Source: an uncultured Lachnospiraceae bacterium (lineage in GTDB: Bacteria; Bacillota; Clostridia; Lachnospirales; Lachnospiraceae). Taken from it: a stretch of DNA of 64,000 bases. The position numbers and the translations under genes were made by a program. The stretch lies in assembly GCA_947589055.1 (NCBI GenBank), contig CANPZL010000006.1:1-64000 (forward strand), written 5' to 3'. Positions 1-8,984 of this stretch are shown one piece after another. Numbering within the stretch: position 1 is the first letter of the stretch; every line of letters begins with the position of its first letter. The notes below the pieces were generated by a model. That model was not told where the DNA came from. It did not search any database and saw only the letters and a list, made by a program, of their open reading frames with translations.

Positions 1-1716
1 CCATTTCTTTTGGTGGAGGCATACCTCCCGAAACATATACCGGTCCAGTTCGGCAATATAACCATTGCTCTCCAGTACAGAAATGAATTGCTTCGGCGAG
101 ATAACCGTGCCATCCGCCTGAATCCAGCGCACCAATGCCTCTGCTCCGGATATTTCTCCGGTTTCCGCATCAATCTTTGCCTGATAATACACTACAAACT
201 CGTGGTTTTCCAGTGCTGTCTGGAAATAATCTTCCACATATTTTTCCCAGACCAGCTTTTCTTCCATCTCAGAATCAAAAAAGGCAAAAAAATGCTTTCC
301 CTTGTTTTTTGCTGCCGTAAAAGCCATCATTGCCCGGCTAAATGCGGTAGAAAAATCCTCTCTTGCTTCCTGAATCTCATAGATTCCAACCCGAAGACTT
401 AATTTATAGCGTCCTTTCGCCATTTCCTGTAACCGTTTCCGATAGGTTCGAATCCGTTCTTCCAATTCCTCCCGTTCATCATAAGTCAGCAGCACCACAA
501 AACGATCCGCAGTCCGATGCCCGCAATACTCATACTGCCGGAACATCTTTCTCCACAAAATATCCATATTCTGCAGAATTCGGTCTCCTTCTTCATATCC
601 ATATAAATCATTTATCATCTTAAAACGATTCAAATCCATATTCAGGATGGCAAATTTCATATCCGGATATTCCTTCAGGGTTTCTTCGTATAGCTCCTGA
701 AATTTTGCAAGCGTATGCCCTCCCGTGATTGGATCCACATATGCCAGTGTCATAAGCTCTTCCTGCTTTTTCTTATGCTGCTTGAAAATATACCAGATCA
801 CGATAACGTACAAGATAAAAAGAATCATTACCAGAATTGCGGTTCCTGCTACCACGACATTGAACTGATAATTAGCGATACGAACCGGCACTACCGTCAA
901 TAAATACCAGTCATTGATGCCAACCGGTATACAATACATATATTTATCAATTTTATTGCGGAAAATCACACTGCCGCTTTCGCCATTTCCCATGTAATGC
1001 GCTAGCTGCTTTGTGCATTCTACGTTTCTATCGTCTGCATTCAACATAGAACGAAATACATTCTCCATATCAACAAAAGAAGTCTCATGCGACGAATCGA
1101 TCACTACATCTCCATCCTTTTCAACCATATAGGAGTATCCCTCCCCGTCAAAGGATGTGATTTCCATCATGGAGCGGAACTTCTCTGTTCGATAGGTTGC
1201 AAACAAAACTGCCTCCGGTTCTCCCGTTCCTTTATTTAAAATCGGTGTACAGTACAAATTCACATATTGTTCTTCCTCTTCGTCCACTAATATACGTCCG
1301 GAAATCAATGTCTCACCATCCATAGCCTCAAGAAAGAATTTCTGTTTTCCTGCATAATAAGTCTGTCCATTCGTTGCATACGCAGTTCCGTCTGGGAGAA
1401 CCACTCCCATAGAGATAAAACCGTTATTCTCCGCAACTGGCGATAATTCCGTTTGAAGCTGCTTGATCAATTCCTCCGGTTCTGCTTTCAAATCAACATC
1501 TAATACCAAAGCCAGATCGATTAGTAAATCCATCTTTCCATTTATCTCTGTTTGAACGGCATTTACCCCCTGACGAGATACCTCCGTCAGAGATTGAAGA
1601 ACTTCCTTACGAAAGTTATTGCTCAGAACATTTATGTAATAAATCAAAGTTGCTGCCAATACCAGTGCGATAATTGCAAGGGCCAGCCAAAATGGCAGTC
1701 GTTCCTTACGTTTCAT
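1..1716 (-). CDS. Cache-domain GGDEF/EAL protein, 3' end cut by window edge
   Basis: Read from an ATG at 1716 preceded by AGAGGTGG, the frame stays open for 572 codons to base 1, so the C-terminus lies outside the window. Visible order: a membrane segment at about residues 8-28, an extracellular sensor of double-cache type (about 30-280), a second membrane segment near residue 290, a GGDEF domain (about 320-480), then the start of an EAL domain containing AEALVRW near residue 525. The GGDEF active site is degenerate: the sequence at about residue 401 is TADRF, lacking the Gly-Gly pair, so cyclase activity is unlikely. The visible EAL part is canonical, so the inferred role is a membrane c-di-GMP phosphodiesterase gated by an external ligand. 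The catalytic residues of the rest of the EAL domain cannot be checked here. Confidence 0.85.
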   Translation of the reverse strand, partial: MKRKERLPFWLALAIIALVLAATLIYYINVLSNNFRKEVLQSLTEVSRQGVNAVQTEINGKMDLLIDLALVLDVDLKAEPEELIKQLQTELSPVAENNGFISMGVVLPDGTAYATNGQTYYAGKQKFFLEAMDGETLISGRILVDEEEEQYVNLYCTPILNKGTGEPEAVLFATYRTEKFRSMMEITSFDGEGYSYMVEKDGDVVIDSSHETSFVDMENVFRSMLNADDRNVECTKQLAHYMGNGESGSVIFRNKIDKYMYCIPVGINDWYLLTVVPVRIANYQFNVVVAGTAILVMILFILYVIVIWYIFKQHKKKQEELMTLAYVDPITGGHTLAKFQELYEETLKEYPDMKFAILNMDLNRFKMINDLYGYEEGDRILQNMDILWRKMFRQYEYCGHRTADRFVVLLTYDEREELEERIRTYRKRLQEMAKGRYKLSLRVGIYEIQEAREDFSTAFSRAMMAFTAAKNKGKHFFAFFDSEMEEKLVWEKYVEDYFQTALENHEFVVYYQAKIDAETGEISGAEALVRWIQADGTVISPKQFISVLESNGYIAELDRYMFREVCLHQKKW

Positions 1717-1826
1717 ACATCCACCTCTTTATTTTCCGAACGATATTGCATCTGCTGCCATATTGCAAGCCAGTCATACTGTTTCGGAAATAAATCCATC
1801 TGTTTAAAACATTTATTCAATTTCAT
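1713..1826 (-). CDS. Possible 37-residue leader peptide coupled to the cache/EAL gene
   Basis: A short frame starts at ATG 1826 and its TGA overlaps the ATG of the cache/EAL gene in an ATGA arrangement, while the ribosome binding site of that gene lies inside it. The peptide begins MKLNKCFKQM and is rich in aromatic residues. The frame is also open for about 17 codons upstream without a better start. No strong ribosome binding site is seen before its ATG. It could be a coupled small protein, a remnant of a longer gene, or chance; no family is recognised. Confidence 0.3.
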   Translation of the reverse strand: MKLNKCFKQMDLFPKQYDWLAIWQQMQYRSENKEVDV

Positions 1827-2052
1827 TTTAACTTCTTTAGTTCCTAATTTCAACCAGTATTTGCCTATATCAGAATATCAATTTCACATTTTCTATTTTT
1901 AAATGATGGCCCGTTTTTTTACGATAAAAAATTTTCTTTTCAAATATTTGGATATATTCCTTATCCGTTTCATCTCATATCGTATTATTTTGGATTATTT
2001 CCGTATTTTGTATTTTTGAATCGTTTATACTTAATATAAAGGAGATTGAGAC
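1827..2052. other. A+T-rich divergent intergenic region
   Basis: This stretch lies between the minus-strand cache/EAL gene and the plus-strand XRE regulator and should hold both promoters. It is very A+T-rich. The only clear signal is the ribosome binding site AAAGGAG of the XRE gene near 2038-2044. No convincing -35/-10 pair, hairpin or RNA gene was seen. Confidence 0.4.
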
Positions 2053-2409
2053 ATGAACGATAACTACATACGTAAGCGTTTATTTGAACTAATTGATAAT
2101 TCCGGCATTTCTGCCTCCCGGCTCAGCGAAGAATTAAATCTAAACAAAGGATACTTTGCCGATGTCCGCAGAGAACGCCAAAGCGTGCCTTATGACGTTT
2201 TGTCCCGGATTTGCGACTATTTTCATATCTCTCTTTCTACCTTTTTTGACGAACAATATTCGCTGGACAGTTCCTATCGGGAAATCAATCTTCTTTGTCA
2301 GGAAATCCCTAAAGATCAGCTGGAGACAATTATCATTCCGATCTTGAAGAAATTCGCAGAAAAGGAAAGTCAAAACACCGCCGCCAGAATTTCTGATCGC
2401 TACGATTGA
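2053..2409 (+). CDS. XRE-family helix-turn-helix regulator
   Basis: A 118-residue cytoplasmic DNA-binding protein. Residues about 5-65 form an XRE/Cro-type helix-turn-helix; the recognition region reads LSEELNLNKGYFADVRR and is followed by a conserved VPYDVLSRICDYF helix. The remaining 50 residues form a short helical tail ending in a run that may serve dimerisation. The start has AAAGGAG at good spacing. It stands alone between a c-di-GMP protein and a purine permease; the permease starts 111 bases downstream and has its own ribosome binding site and a TATAAT at 2477-2482, so co-transcription is uncertain. Target genes are unknown; autoregulation or control of the permease is only a guess from position. 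Confidence 0.85.
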   Translation: MNDNYIRKRLFELIDNSGISASRLSEELNLNKGYFADVRRERQSVPYDVLSRICDYFHISLSTFFDEQYSLDSSYREINLLCQEIPKDQLETIIIPILKKFAEKESQNTAARISDRYD

Positions 2410-2520
2410 TTTGGCTTTTTTACGTCTCCTGCATTCCGGTACTGCTTTCTCTCTTTTTTATTATCCTTATTTGTATTATAATAAAACCACTTTATAGCAA
2501 TACAAAAGAAGGAGAAAAGT

Positions 2521-3930
2521 ATGCAAAACAAAAATACAGAAGAAAAAAGCAAACCTGGTATCCTTGAAAAATTATTTCATTTAAAAGAAAACCACACAGA
2601 TGTAAAAACAGAAATACTTGCGGGCATTACCACATTTATGACAATGGCATATATTCTGGTCGTCAATCCGAATATTCTCTCCGTTGCCGGAATGGACAGT
2701 GGCGCAGTATTTACAGCTACCGCCCTTGCTTCTATGATCGCTACACTGCTTATGGCGATTTTCGCAAACTATCCTTTCGTTCTGGCGCCTGCTATGGGTT
2801 TGAACGCATATTTTGCATATACAGTTGTTCTTCAAATGGGTTATACATGGCAGATGGCATTAGCTGCCGTATTTTGTGAAGGTATTCTTTTCATTCTTCT
2901 TTCACTCACCAATGTTCGGGAAGCCATATTTAATGCAATTCCCATGAATTTAAAACATGCAGTTTCTGTAGGAATCGGTCTGTTCATTGCCTTTACTGGT
3001 CTACAGAATGCCAAGATTGTTATAGACAGTTCTACTTTGGTGTCTCTTTATTCGTTCAAAGCCTCCATAAATGAGGGCAGATTTTTCACCGAAGGAATTA
3101 CCGTTCTTTTGGCTCTCCTCGGAATACTGATTACCGGAATCCTAGTCATAAAGAATGTAAAGGGAAACATTTTATGGGGCATTTTGATCACATGGGCGCT
3201 CGGTATGCTCTGCCAATTAACCGGGCTGTATAAGCCAGATGCTGAAGCGGGATTTTTTAGTATGTTTCCGGATTTTTCAGCCGGTTTCAAAATACCTGAT
3301 ATAAGTCCTACCTTTTTCAAAATGGATTTTTCTCATATATTTTCTTTAGATTTCTTTGTTGTTTTATTTGCCTTTTTATTTGTGGATTTATTTGATACGC
3401 TGGGAACCTTAATCGGCGTTGCATCAAAGGCGGATATGTTGGATAAAGACGGGAAAATGCCACGGATCCGGGGCGCTCTCTTATCTGACGCCATCGGCAC
3501 ATTGACCGGTGCAATATTAGGGACTTCAACAACTACCACCTTTGTAGAAAGTACTGCCGGTGTTGCCGAGGGAGGAAGAACCGGTCTTACTGCTGTGGTT
3601 GCCGCTGTTTTATTCGGCTTTTCCCTGTTTCTATCCCCGATTTTTCTCGCAATCCCGTCTTTTGCTACTGCACCTGCACTTGTAACGGTTGGCTTTTTAA
3701 TGATCACTTCTATTACCAAGATTGATTTTACCGATTATACAGAATCCATTCCGGCATACATCTGCATGATCGCCATGCCTTTTATGTACAGTATCTCGGA
3801 AGGAATCTCCCTTGGTGTCATTTCTTACGTGGTTATCAATCTTCTGACCGGAAAAGTAAAGACCAAGAAAATCAGTATTCTTATGTATGTACTCGCAATT
3901 CTTTTTATCTTGAAATACATATTGATATAA
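2521..3930 (+). CDS. NCS2-family purine permease (AzgA/PbuG type)
   Basis: A 469-residue integral membrane protein with about 12-14 hydrophobic segments, of the adenine/guanine/hypoxanthine permease branch of the NCS2 family. Family marks seen are the N-terminal TTFMTMAYILVVNP block, FDTLGTLIGVASKA near residue 290 and the GTSTTTTFVESTAG block near residue 335. By family it imports purine bases with protons across the cytoplasmic membrane for salvage. Length is normal. The start has AGAAGGAG seven bases before the ATG. A purine riboswitch, often seen before such genes in Firmicutes, is not visible in the 111-base leader. Adenine versus guanine/hypoxanthine preference cannot be told from sequence alone. 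Confidence 0.92.
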   Translation: MQNKNTEEKSKPGILEKLFHLKENHTDVKTEILAGITTFMTMAYILVVNPNILSVAGMDSGAVFTATALASMIATLLMAIFANYPFVLAPAMGLNAYFAYTVVLQMGYTWQMALAAVFCEGILFILLSLTNVREAIFNAIPMNLKHAVSVGIGLFIAFTGLQNAKIVIDSSTLVSLYSFKASINEGRFFTEGITVLLALLGILITGILVIKNVKGNILWGILITWALGMLCQLTGLYKPDAEAGFFSMFPDFSAGFKIPDISPTFFKMDFSHIFSLDFFVVLFAFLFVDLFDTLGTLIGVASKADMLDKDGKMPRIRGALLSDAIGTLTGAILGTSTTTTFVESTAGVAEGGRTGLTAVVAAVLFGFSLFLSPIFLAIPSFATAPALVTVGFLMITSITKIDFTDYTESIPAYICMIAMPFMYSISEGISLGVISYVVINLLTGKVKTKKISILMYVLAILFILKYILI

Positions 3931-3980
3931 CGCTCGCTCTTCTTCACAACAGGAAACGGAAACTCAACCATTCGTTCACA

Positions 3981-4030
3981 AAAAAGCAGATACCATACAA
4001 TCAAACCCTTTTGTATGGTATCTGCTTTTT
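3981..4030. terminator. Bidirectional intrinsic terminator
   Basis: A near-perfect 21-bp inverted repeat (AAAAAGCAGATACCATACAA and its complement) with a loop of about nine bases, flanked by A and T runs on both sides. It sits between the convergent purine permease and hydrogenase-like genes and can end transcription from either side. Confidence 0.92.
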
Positions 4031-4077
4031 GATCCATTCTGTTATAATTTATGTCACCGTTTATTCTATCAAAATCG

Positions 4078-6000
4078 TTAATTCACGCCACTCATCAGCT
4101 GTTCCATCTTCTGCTTGATAGTATTGCTGCTTTGAGAAATACTGGTAGATGAAGCTGCAATTTCTTCTGTAGTTGCCGCCAGATTCGAGGTTCTTAGTTG
4201 AACCTTTTCCACGATTTCCAACAGCATCTTCGTTTCGGATACAATATCAGCAATGGCTTTTTCAATCTTGCGCTGCCCGTTATTACTGCTTTCTGCTGTA
4301 CGCTTGGAGCTTCCTGCCAGATTATTGATCTCACTGGCAACTACAGCAAAGCCTCTGCCAGCTTCACCGGCACGTGCTGCCTCGATTGATGCATTCAACG
4401 CCAATAGATTTGTCTTTGCCGCAATCGATACGACCTGATTATTATTTGCCTGAAGCTCGCTTAACAGATTACCGATCTCACCCAGTGATACATCCAAACG
4501 CTGACAGAATTCCGTTACCTCTTGAATCTCCATAGAAATTCCGGTACTTTCCTTTGCATTGTCGCTGTTTCCGACCTCCATCTGTCCCACAGCCGTATTC
4601 AGCTGATTGAATTCACCGTCAATCTCTGCCACCATGTCGATAATATTCTGCTTCTGACCTTCGATCTCCTCTACCAGCTGTGCGATCTCTGATTTCTCTA
4701 CCTCGACCATATCCTTAATGTAGTGGATACAGTTGTTGCGATTATTGTAACCGTTATAGATTGCAACCGCCATTTCATGACAGCTGTCATAACCGCAGCA
4801 TGAACAGTCAATGCTCTGCTGTTCCTTCGTCAGCTTGTTCATATCCTTAAAAATAGCTTCCAATTCGGATCTGGATGGTTCTTTATGTAAACAGCTTGCA
4901 GAACGATCCGTATATTTCCGCAGGAAATCTTCCAGCTTCAGTTGTTCAAACTGTTTATTAAAGTATTTTAACCGCTCCGCCGGTTTCAAATCCTTTGACC
5001 ATGCGTTTTTGGGCGTATCACGCTTAGAATTCTCCCGGATCCGGAGAACTTCATAATATACATCCTCTGTCTTACCTTTTTCCGGTTCGGTTCCGGTTCC
5101 ATACAGACAACCGGCAGAACAATTCAGTGCATCTACAAACAGATACGGCGTTGCCCCGCGAATCAATCGCTCTTTGTTGTTCTCCAGATAGTGATACATA
5201 TGCTTCTCGCCTTCCATCTGACGAACCAATGCACTCTCTCCTAAGAACCAGTATACATTCTCCTTTAAGCCGCCGGGCATTGGATAAACAGATCCCAGAC
5301 CATATTCAATCTCGTCCTTGCAGGCAGGTCCGCTGATATTATGCTGTCTTACATATTTCATCAGATGATCAAAGGTTACATTGTATGATACATATCCCTT
5401 ATTATGCTCATCGTCAATCTCCATCTTTTTCGCAATACAGGGACTGATAAATGCCAGCTTGTCTTGGATTCCCATATATTTTTTAGCATAGATGGCGCCG
5501 CACATTAACGGGCTTTGAACCGGAAAAAGCTTCGGAATCAACTCCGGTGCATACCGTTCGATATAACCGACAACTGCCGGACAGGGCTGTGAGATTCCTC
5601 CCAGGAAATTATACTTGGTAATATAATTCAAATAACCCCATGTTGTAATATCTGCGCCAAAAGATATGCTGATGATTCGGTTTACACCCAACTGCTTCAG
5701 ACCGCCAAGAACCGTTTCGTATTCTCTCGGATAGTTTGCCAGAAAAGCCGGCGCAACCAGAAGGGAAATCCGTTCCCCTTTGGCCAAATCTTCAAAAAAC
5801 CGTTCAGTATCATCATTATATTCTCTGGCATCATGACGACATACATCAAAACAGGCACCGCAGGCGATACATTTATCACCGTCTACCTCAATCCGGTTTT
5901 TCCCGTCTCGTTCACTCTGCTGATTTGCACCGAGACAGCTGCAAGCACTGATACATTTGTTACAACCCACACAATTATCATTTGTAAAGACTAATGACAT
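4078..6000 (-). CDS. [FeFe]-hydrogenase-like sensor fused to a chemoreceptor signalling domain
   Basis: A 640-residue protein without membrane segments. Order: two [4Fe-4S] ferredoxin motifs (Cys 10/13/16/20 and 44/47/50/54); an [FeFe]-hydrogenase catalytic-type domain (about 75-310) that keeps all four H-cluster cysteines, in SQPCP (C140), SPCIAKK (C188) and NCSAGC (C294, C298); a further Fe-S motif of the CxCCGYDSC type with a distal Cys (399-424); then a chemoreceptor hairpin (about 440-640) with the tip [16 protein letters not shown]. It matches the sensory, chemotaxis-linked [FeFe] hydrogenase groups. The inferred role is a cytoplasmic H2 or redox sensor signalling to a CheA/CheW array or another partner; no che gene lies nearby. 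AGGGGAGG precedes the ATG. A TAGTTT-N3-AAACTA palindrome lies 33 bases upstream. Confidence 0.88.
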   Translation of the reverse strand: MSLVFTNDNCVGCNKCISACSCLGANQQSERDGKNRIEVDGDKCIACGACFDVCRHDAREYNDDTERFFEDLAKGERISLLVAPAFLANYPREYETVLGGLKQLGVNRIISISFGADITTWGYLNYITKYNFLGGISQPCPAVVGYIERYAPELIPKLFPVQSPLMCGAIYAKKYMGIQDKLAFISPCIAKKMEIDDEHNKGYVSYNVTFDHLMKYVRQHNISGPACKDEIEYGLGSVYPMPGGLKENVYWFLGESALVRQMEGEKHMYHYLENNKERLIRGATPYLFVDALNCSAGCLYGTGTEPEKGKTEDVYYEVLRIRENSKRDTPKNAWSKDLKPAERLKYFNKQFEQLKLEDFLRKYTDRSASCLHKEPSRSELEAIFKDMNKLTKEQQSIDCSCCGYDSCHEMAVAIYNGYNNRNNCIHYIKDMVEVEKSEIAQLVEEIEGQKQNIIDMVAEIDGEFNQLNTAVGQMEVGNSDNAKESTGISMEIQEVTEFCQRLDVSLGEIGNLLSELQANNNQVVSIAAKTNLLALNASIEAARAGEAGRGFAVVASEINNLAGSSKRTAESSNNGQRKIEKAIADIVSETKMLLEIVEKVQLRTSNLAATTEEIAASSTSISQSSNTIKQKMEQLMSGVN

Positions 6001-6032
6001 AATCTCTACCTCCCCTTACCACCAAAACTTTA

Positions 6033-6047
6033 TAGTTTTTAAAACTA
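6033..6047. promoter_or_regulatory. TAGTTT-N3-AAACTA palindrome before the hydrogenase-like gene
   Basis: A perfect 6-3-6 inverted repeat located 33 bases upstream of the hydrogenase/chemoreceptor start. Its core is identical to that of the two probable fatty-acid operators at 55599 and 63011, but the outer bases differ. It may be an operator or chance in A+T-rich DNA. Confidence 0.35.
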
Positions 6048-6132
6048 GTACATTCACTTAATAATTTATTTTATCATTTTATCCTGCATTCGTAAAGAGT
6101 AAATCAGAGATTTATCAGCTTAATTATAAATA

Positions 6133-7515
6133 TCATACATTTCCTGTTGTACCAGCTTCTAAACGCCTGATATGCTTCATTTCCAGAAGTACAAGCAGGA
6201 TACTGATTCCAAACGCAAGAAAATCCGCTATAGGAGCTGCGTACAGAATACCTTCTAAGCCCATTTTCAATGGCAGGATCAGCATTAACGGGATAAAAAA
6301 GAGGATCTGACGGGATAAAGACAGCAAAGTTCCTTTTAGCGGCTTACCAATCGCCGAGAAAAAGCCGGTAGAAATCGTCTGCACTCCGTTTACTAAAATC
6401 ATAAACATAAAAAACCGCATAAACCTCACTGTAAATTCCATGTATAACGCATTTCCGTTTCCAAATAAAGATATAATCCACTCCGGGAACCCTTCAAATA
6501 CAGCAAAGGCTAATGTCGACATGACAAAAGAGCTTTTAAATGCCAGCCAGTAAGTCTCCCTTACCCGCTTATATTGTTTTGCTCCATAATTATATCCGAA
6601 CAAAGGCTGGGAGCCCTGGGACAACCCGATAAATACCCCCATTACCATACTGTTGATCTTGATAACAACGCCTGCTCCGGATAAGGGAATATCTTCACCA
6701 TAAACGGTTAATAACCCATAATAGGAAAGTGAATGATTCATAACGATCTGAACCAACGTGATTGCCACCTGATTTAAACTGTTTCCCATTCCCAGAGCGG
6801 CTATTTGCAACCAAGCTCCAAGCTTCGGTTTCCAAATCTTTCGATTCAATGACACTGATTTTATATGAAAGAGATACCGGATAACCAGAACACAGGAAAT
6901 CACCTGCGATATTACGGTAGCCCATGCTGCGCCAGCAATTTCCATATTCAATCCAAAAATAAATATCGGATCCAATACGATATTGATTGCCGCCCCGGTC
7001 ACCAAGCATACCATTGCATATTTGGGGCTTCCATCGGCACGGATCAGTTTACTGACAGAATTGGAAAGAATCTGAAAAATAATACCGATTCCCGTAATCC
7101 GCATATAAGAAATTCCATATGGCAGTACACTTTGCGTTGCTCCAAAAGCCCGTAACAGGGGTGTCGTAAAGACTTCCGCAGCAAACGTAAGCACCAGTCC
7201 GGATAATACCGCCATCCAAAGCATATTTCCTATACAGGCGGCCGCTTCCTGTGTCAGCTTTTTTCCTAATCGCAAAGAAAATCCGTTCGCCCCGCCCACT
7301 CCGATTAAAAGCGAGACTGCTAAAGTTATGGTACTCATCGGATACGCTACATTGGTAACCGCATTCCCCAGATACCCCATCTTCTGCACAATAAAGAACT
7401 GATCGATCACATTATATAAGGAGCCTACCAGCATGGAAATAACGGAGGGGATCGCATATCTCCATAATAAAATAGAAATTTGTTCGGTTTCCAATGGATT
7501 CTTTGTTTTTACCAT
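6133..7515 (-). CDS. MATE-family efflux transporter
   Basis: A 460-residue integral membrane protein with about 12 hydrophobic segments arranged as two related halves, as in multidrug and toxic compound extrusion transporters driven by H+ or Na+. Family marks are the N-terminal IPSVISMLVGSLYNVIDQFF block, the VNGVQTISTGFFSAIGKP block in the second half and the RADGSPKYAM loop near residue 160. Length is normal. The start MVKTKNPLETEQ is typical of this clostridial subfamily and has a GAGGTAAAAGAA site before it. Substrate is not predictable. A second MATE gene at 11533 has the same motifs (for example RADGSPKFAM), so the two are paralogues, separated by unrelated genes. Confidence 0.92.
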   Translation of the reverse strand: MVKTKNPLETEQISILLWRYAIPSVISMLVGSLYNVIDQFFIVQKMGYLGNAVTNVAYPMSTITLAVSLLIGVGGANGFSLRLGKKLTQEAAACIGNMLWMAVLSGLVLTFAAEVFTTPLLRAFGATQSVLPYGISYMRITGIGIIFQILSNSVSKLIRADGSPKYAMVCLVTGAAINIVLDPIFIFGLNMEIAGAAWATVISQVISCVLVIRYLFHIKSVSLNRKIWKPKLGAWLQIAALGMGNSLNQVAITLVQIVMNHSLSYYGLLTVYGEDIPLSGAGVVIKINSMVMGVFIGLSQGSQPLFGYNYGAKQYKRVRETYWLAFKSSFVMSTLAFAVFEGFPEWIISLFGNGNALYMEFTVRFMRFFMFMILVNGVQTISTGFFSAIGKPLKGTLLSLSRQILFFIPLMLILPLKMGLEGILYAAPIADFLAFGISILLVLLEMKHIRRLEAGTTGNV

Positions 7516-7601
7516 TTCTTTTACCTCTGAATTTCTTTTTCCCCTTAATCAGTGTATTCTGTATTTTATCAACTGCTTCCCTTTTCATAAAACAATTTAT
7601 A

Positions 7602-8798
7602 TCATATTGATTCCTGCTCCCGCAGCCGATTTGCCGCTTCTTCTCTCTGCCGGCACATTTCTTCCCAGTGCGGCATATCCGCAAGCATTTCTGAAAATGC
7701 TTTCATGCCAGCCGGAATATCTATCTTTTGAGGGCAAATTTTCGCACAGCGTCCGCAGCGGATACATGAAGAAGGTCTGCTTTCTTCTTTCAGACTGTCA
7801 ATTACCATTCCCACATTCAGGCTTGGTGAAAACCGCATATCATTATATAGGGAAAGCAGCATCGGAATATCCAGCTTTTGCGGACAATCATTGCAGCAGT
7901 AACGACAGGCCGTACAGGGTACGGAATCTTTCATTCCTTCTGCGATCTCCAGCAATACTTGGTTTTCCTTCTGCGTCAATGGATTCAGGCTTTCAAAGAT
8001 CTGAATATTCTCGATCATCTGCTCCAGATTCGACATTCCGCTTAAGATTACCTTTACATTTGAAAGGCCCTGTAGAAAACGAAATGCCCATGAAGCTGCG
8101 GTAGAGCCCGGCTGCATACGATGCAGCTTTTCCATTTCATCTTTTCCCAGATTGACAAGCCTTCCTCCCCTTACCGGTTCCATAACCCACACTGGAATTC
8201 CTCGTTCTTCTAACAGACGATACTTTGCCTCTGCATTCTGCAAGGTCCAATCCAGATAGTTAAGCTGAATCTGGCAAAATTCCATTTCTTCGCCATAGCT
8301 GTCTAAAAAGGACGTAAGATTTTCCAGCATACCATGGCTGGAGAATCCTAAATGCCGAATCCTCCCTTGTCGTTTCTGCTCAATAAAATAGTCTATGATT
8401 CCCCATTTCGGATCGGTATAAGTATGGATGGAATTCTCATATACATTATGCAGCAAATAGAAATCAAAATATTCCTGCTGGCATTTTTTCAGCTGTTCCT
8501 CAAAGGTAGCGGCAGGATCATAACTGGACGCAATCTGATGTCCCGGATACTTGGTCGCCAGATAATAGCTGTCTCTGGACAACTGCTTTAACGCTCTTCC
8601 AAGAATAAGCTCTGATTTTGAATTATGATAAGCATAAGCGGTGTCAAAATAATTGATGCCATGTTCCGCCCCATAGCAGACCATCTCGTTTACCTGTTCT
8701 TCGTCTACTTCTCCGCTTCCATCCTGCAAAAGCGGCAGCCGCATTGTTCCAAATCCTAACAAGGATACCTGTTCCCCTTGAAAATCCCGATAAATCAT
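7602..8798 (-). CDS. Aldo/keto reductase with C-terminal ferredoxin domain
   Basis: A 398-residue cytoplasmic oxidoreductase. The N-terminal part is an aldo/keto reductase barrel: GFGTMRLP, then DTAYAYHNSKSE with catalytic Asp and Tyr, and YLATKYPG with the Lys. The C-terminal 130 residues carry two cysteine clusters, CTACRYCCNDCP and CIRCGRCAKICP, of the [4Fe-4S] ferredoxin type. Such fusions are common in Clostridia and are thought to couple carbonyl reduction to electron carriers; the substrate is unknown. A frame extension of seven codons upstream exists (to 8819), but GGAGG lies just before the ATG at 8798, so this start was chosen. It is transcribed away from the binding-lipoprotein gene at 8985. 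Confidence 0.9.
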   Translation of the reverse strand: MIYRDFQGEQVSLLGFGTMRLPLLQDGSGEVDEEQVNEMVCYGAEHGINYFDTAYAYHNSKSELILGRALKQLSRDSYYLATKYPGHQIASSYDPAATFEEQLKKCQQEYFDFYLLHNVYENSIHTYTDPKWGIIDYFIEQKRQGRIRHLGFSSHGMLENLTSFLDSYGEEMEFCQIQLNYLDWTLQNAEAKYRLLEERGIPVWVMEPVRGGRLVNLGKDEMEKLHRMQPGSTAASWAFRFLQGLSNVKVILSGMSNLEQMIENIQIFESLNPLTQKENQVLLEIAEGMKDSVPCTACRYCCNDCPQKLDIPMLLSLYNDMRFSPSLNVGMVIDSLKEESRPSSCIRCGRCAKICPQKIDIPAGMKAFSEMLADMPHWEEMCRQREEAANRLREQESI

Positions 8799-8913
8799 AC
8801 CTGCACCTCCGATATACAACCATCATATATTACCGCAAAGCATCTTATTTCGCAGGTACTCATTATATCCTTAATTTCAAAAAAAAACAATGTACGCAAA
8901 ATAATGTAAAGTA

Positions 8914-8942
8914 TTGAAAAAAATATTTTAATGTGTTATATT
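8914..8942 (+). promoter_or_regulatory. Promoter of the binding-lipoprotein/diguanylate cyclase pair
   Basis: TTGAAA at 8914-8919 and TATATT at 8937-8942 with a 17-base spacer match a vegetative promoter. It lies 43 bases before the lipoprotein start. Confidence 0.65.
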
Positions 8943-8984
8943 TAGGAAAATTCTGATGCTGAAAATGAAAAGGTCGTCTTAATT

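Noticed and set aside
2410..2520. Purine riboswitch before the NCS2 permease
   Set aside because: The short leader lacks the three-way junction pattern; only a -10-like TATAAT and a ribosome binding site are visible.
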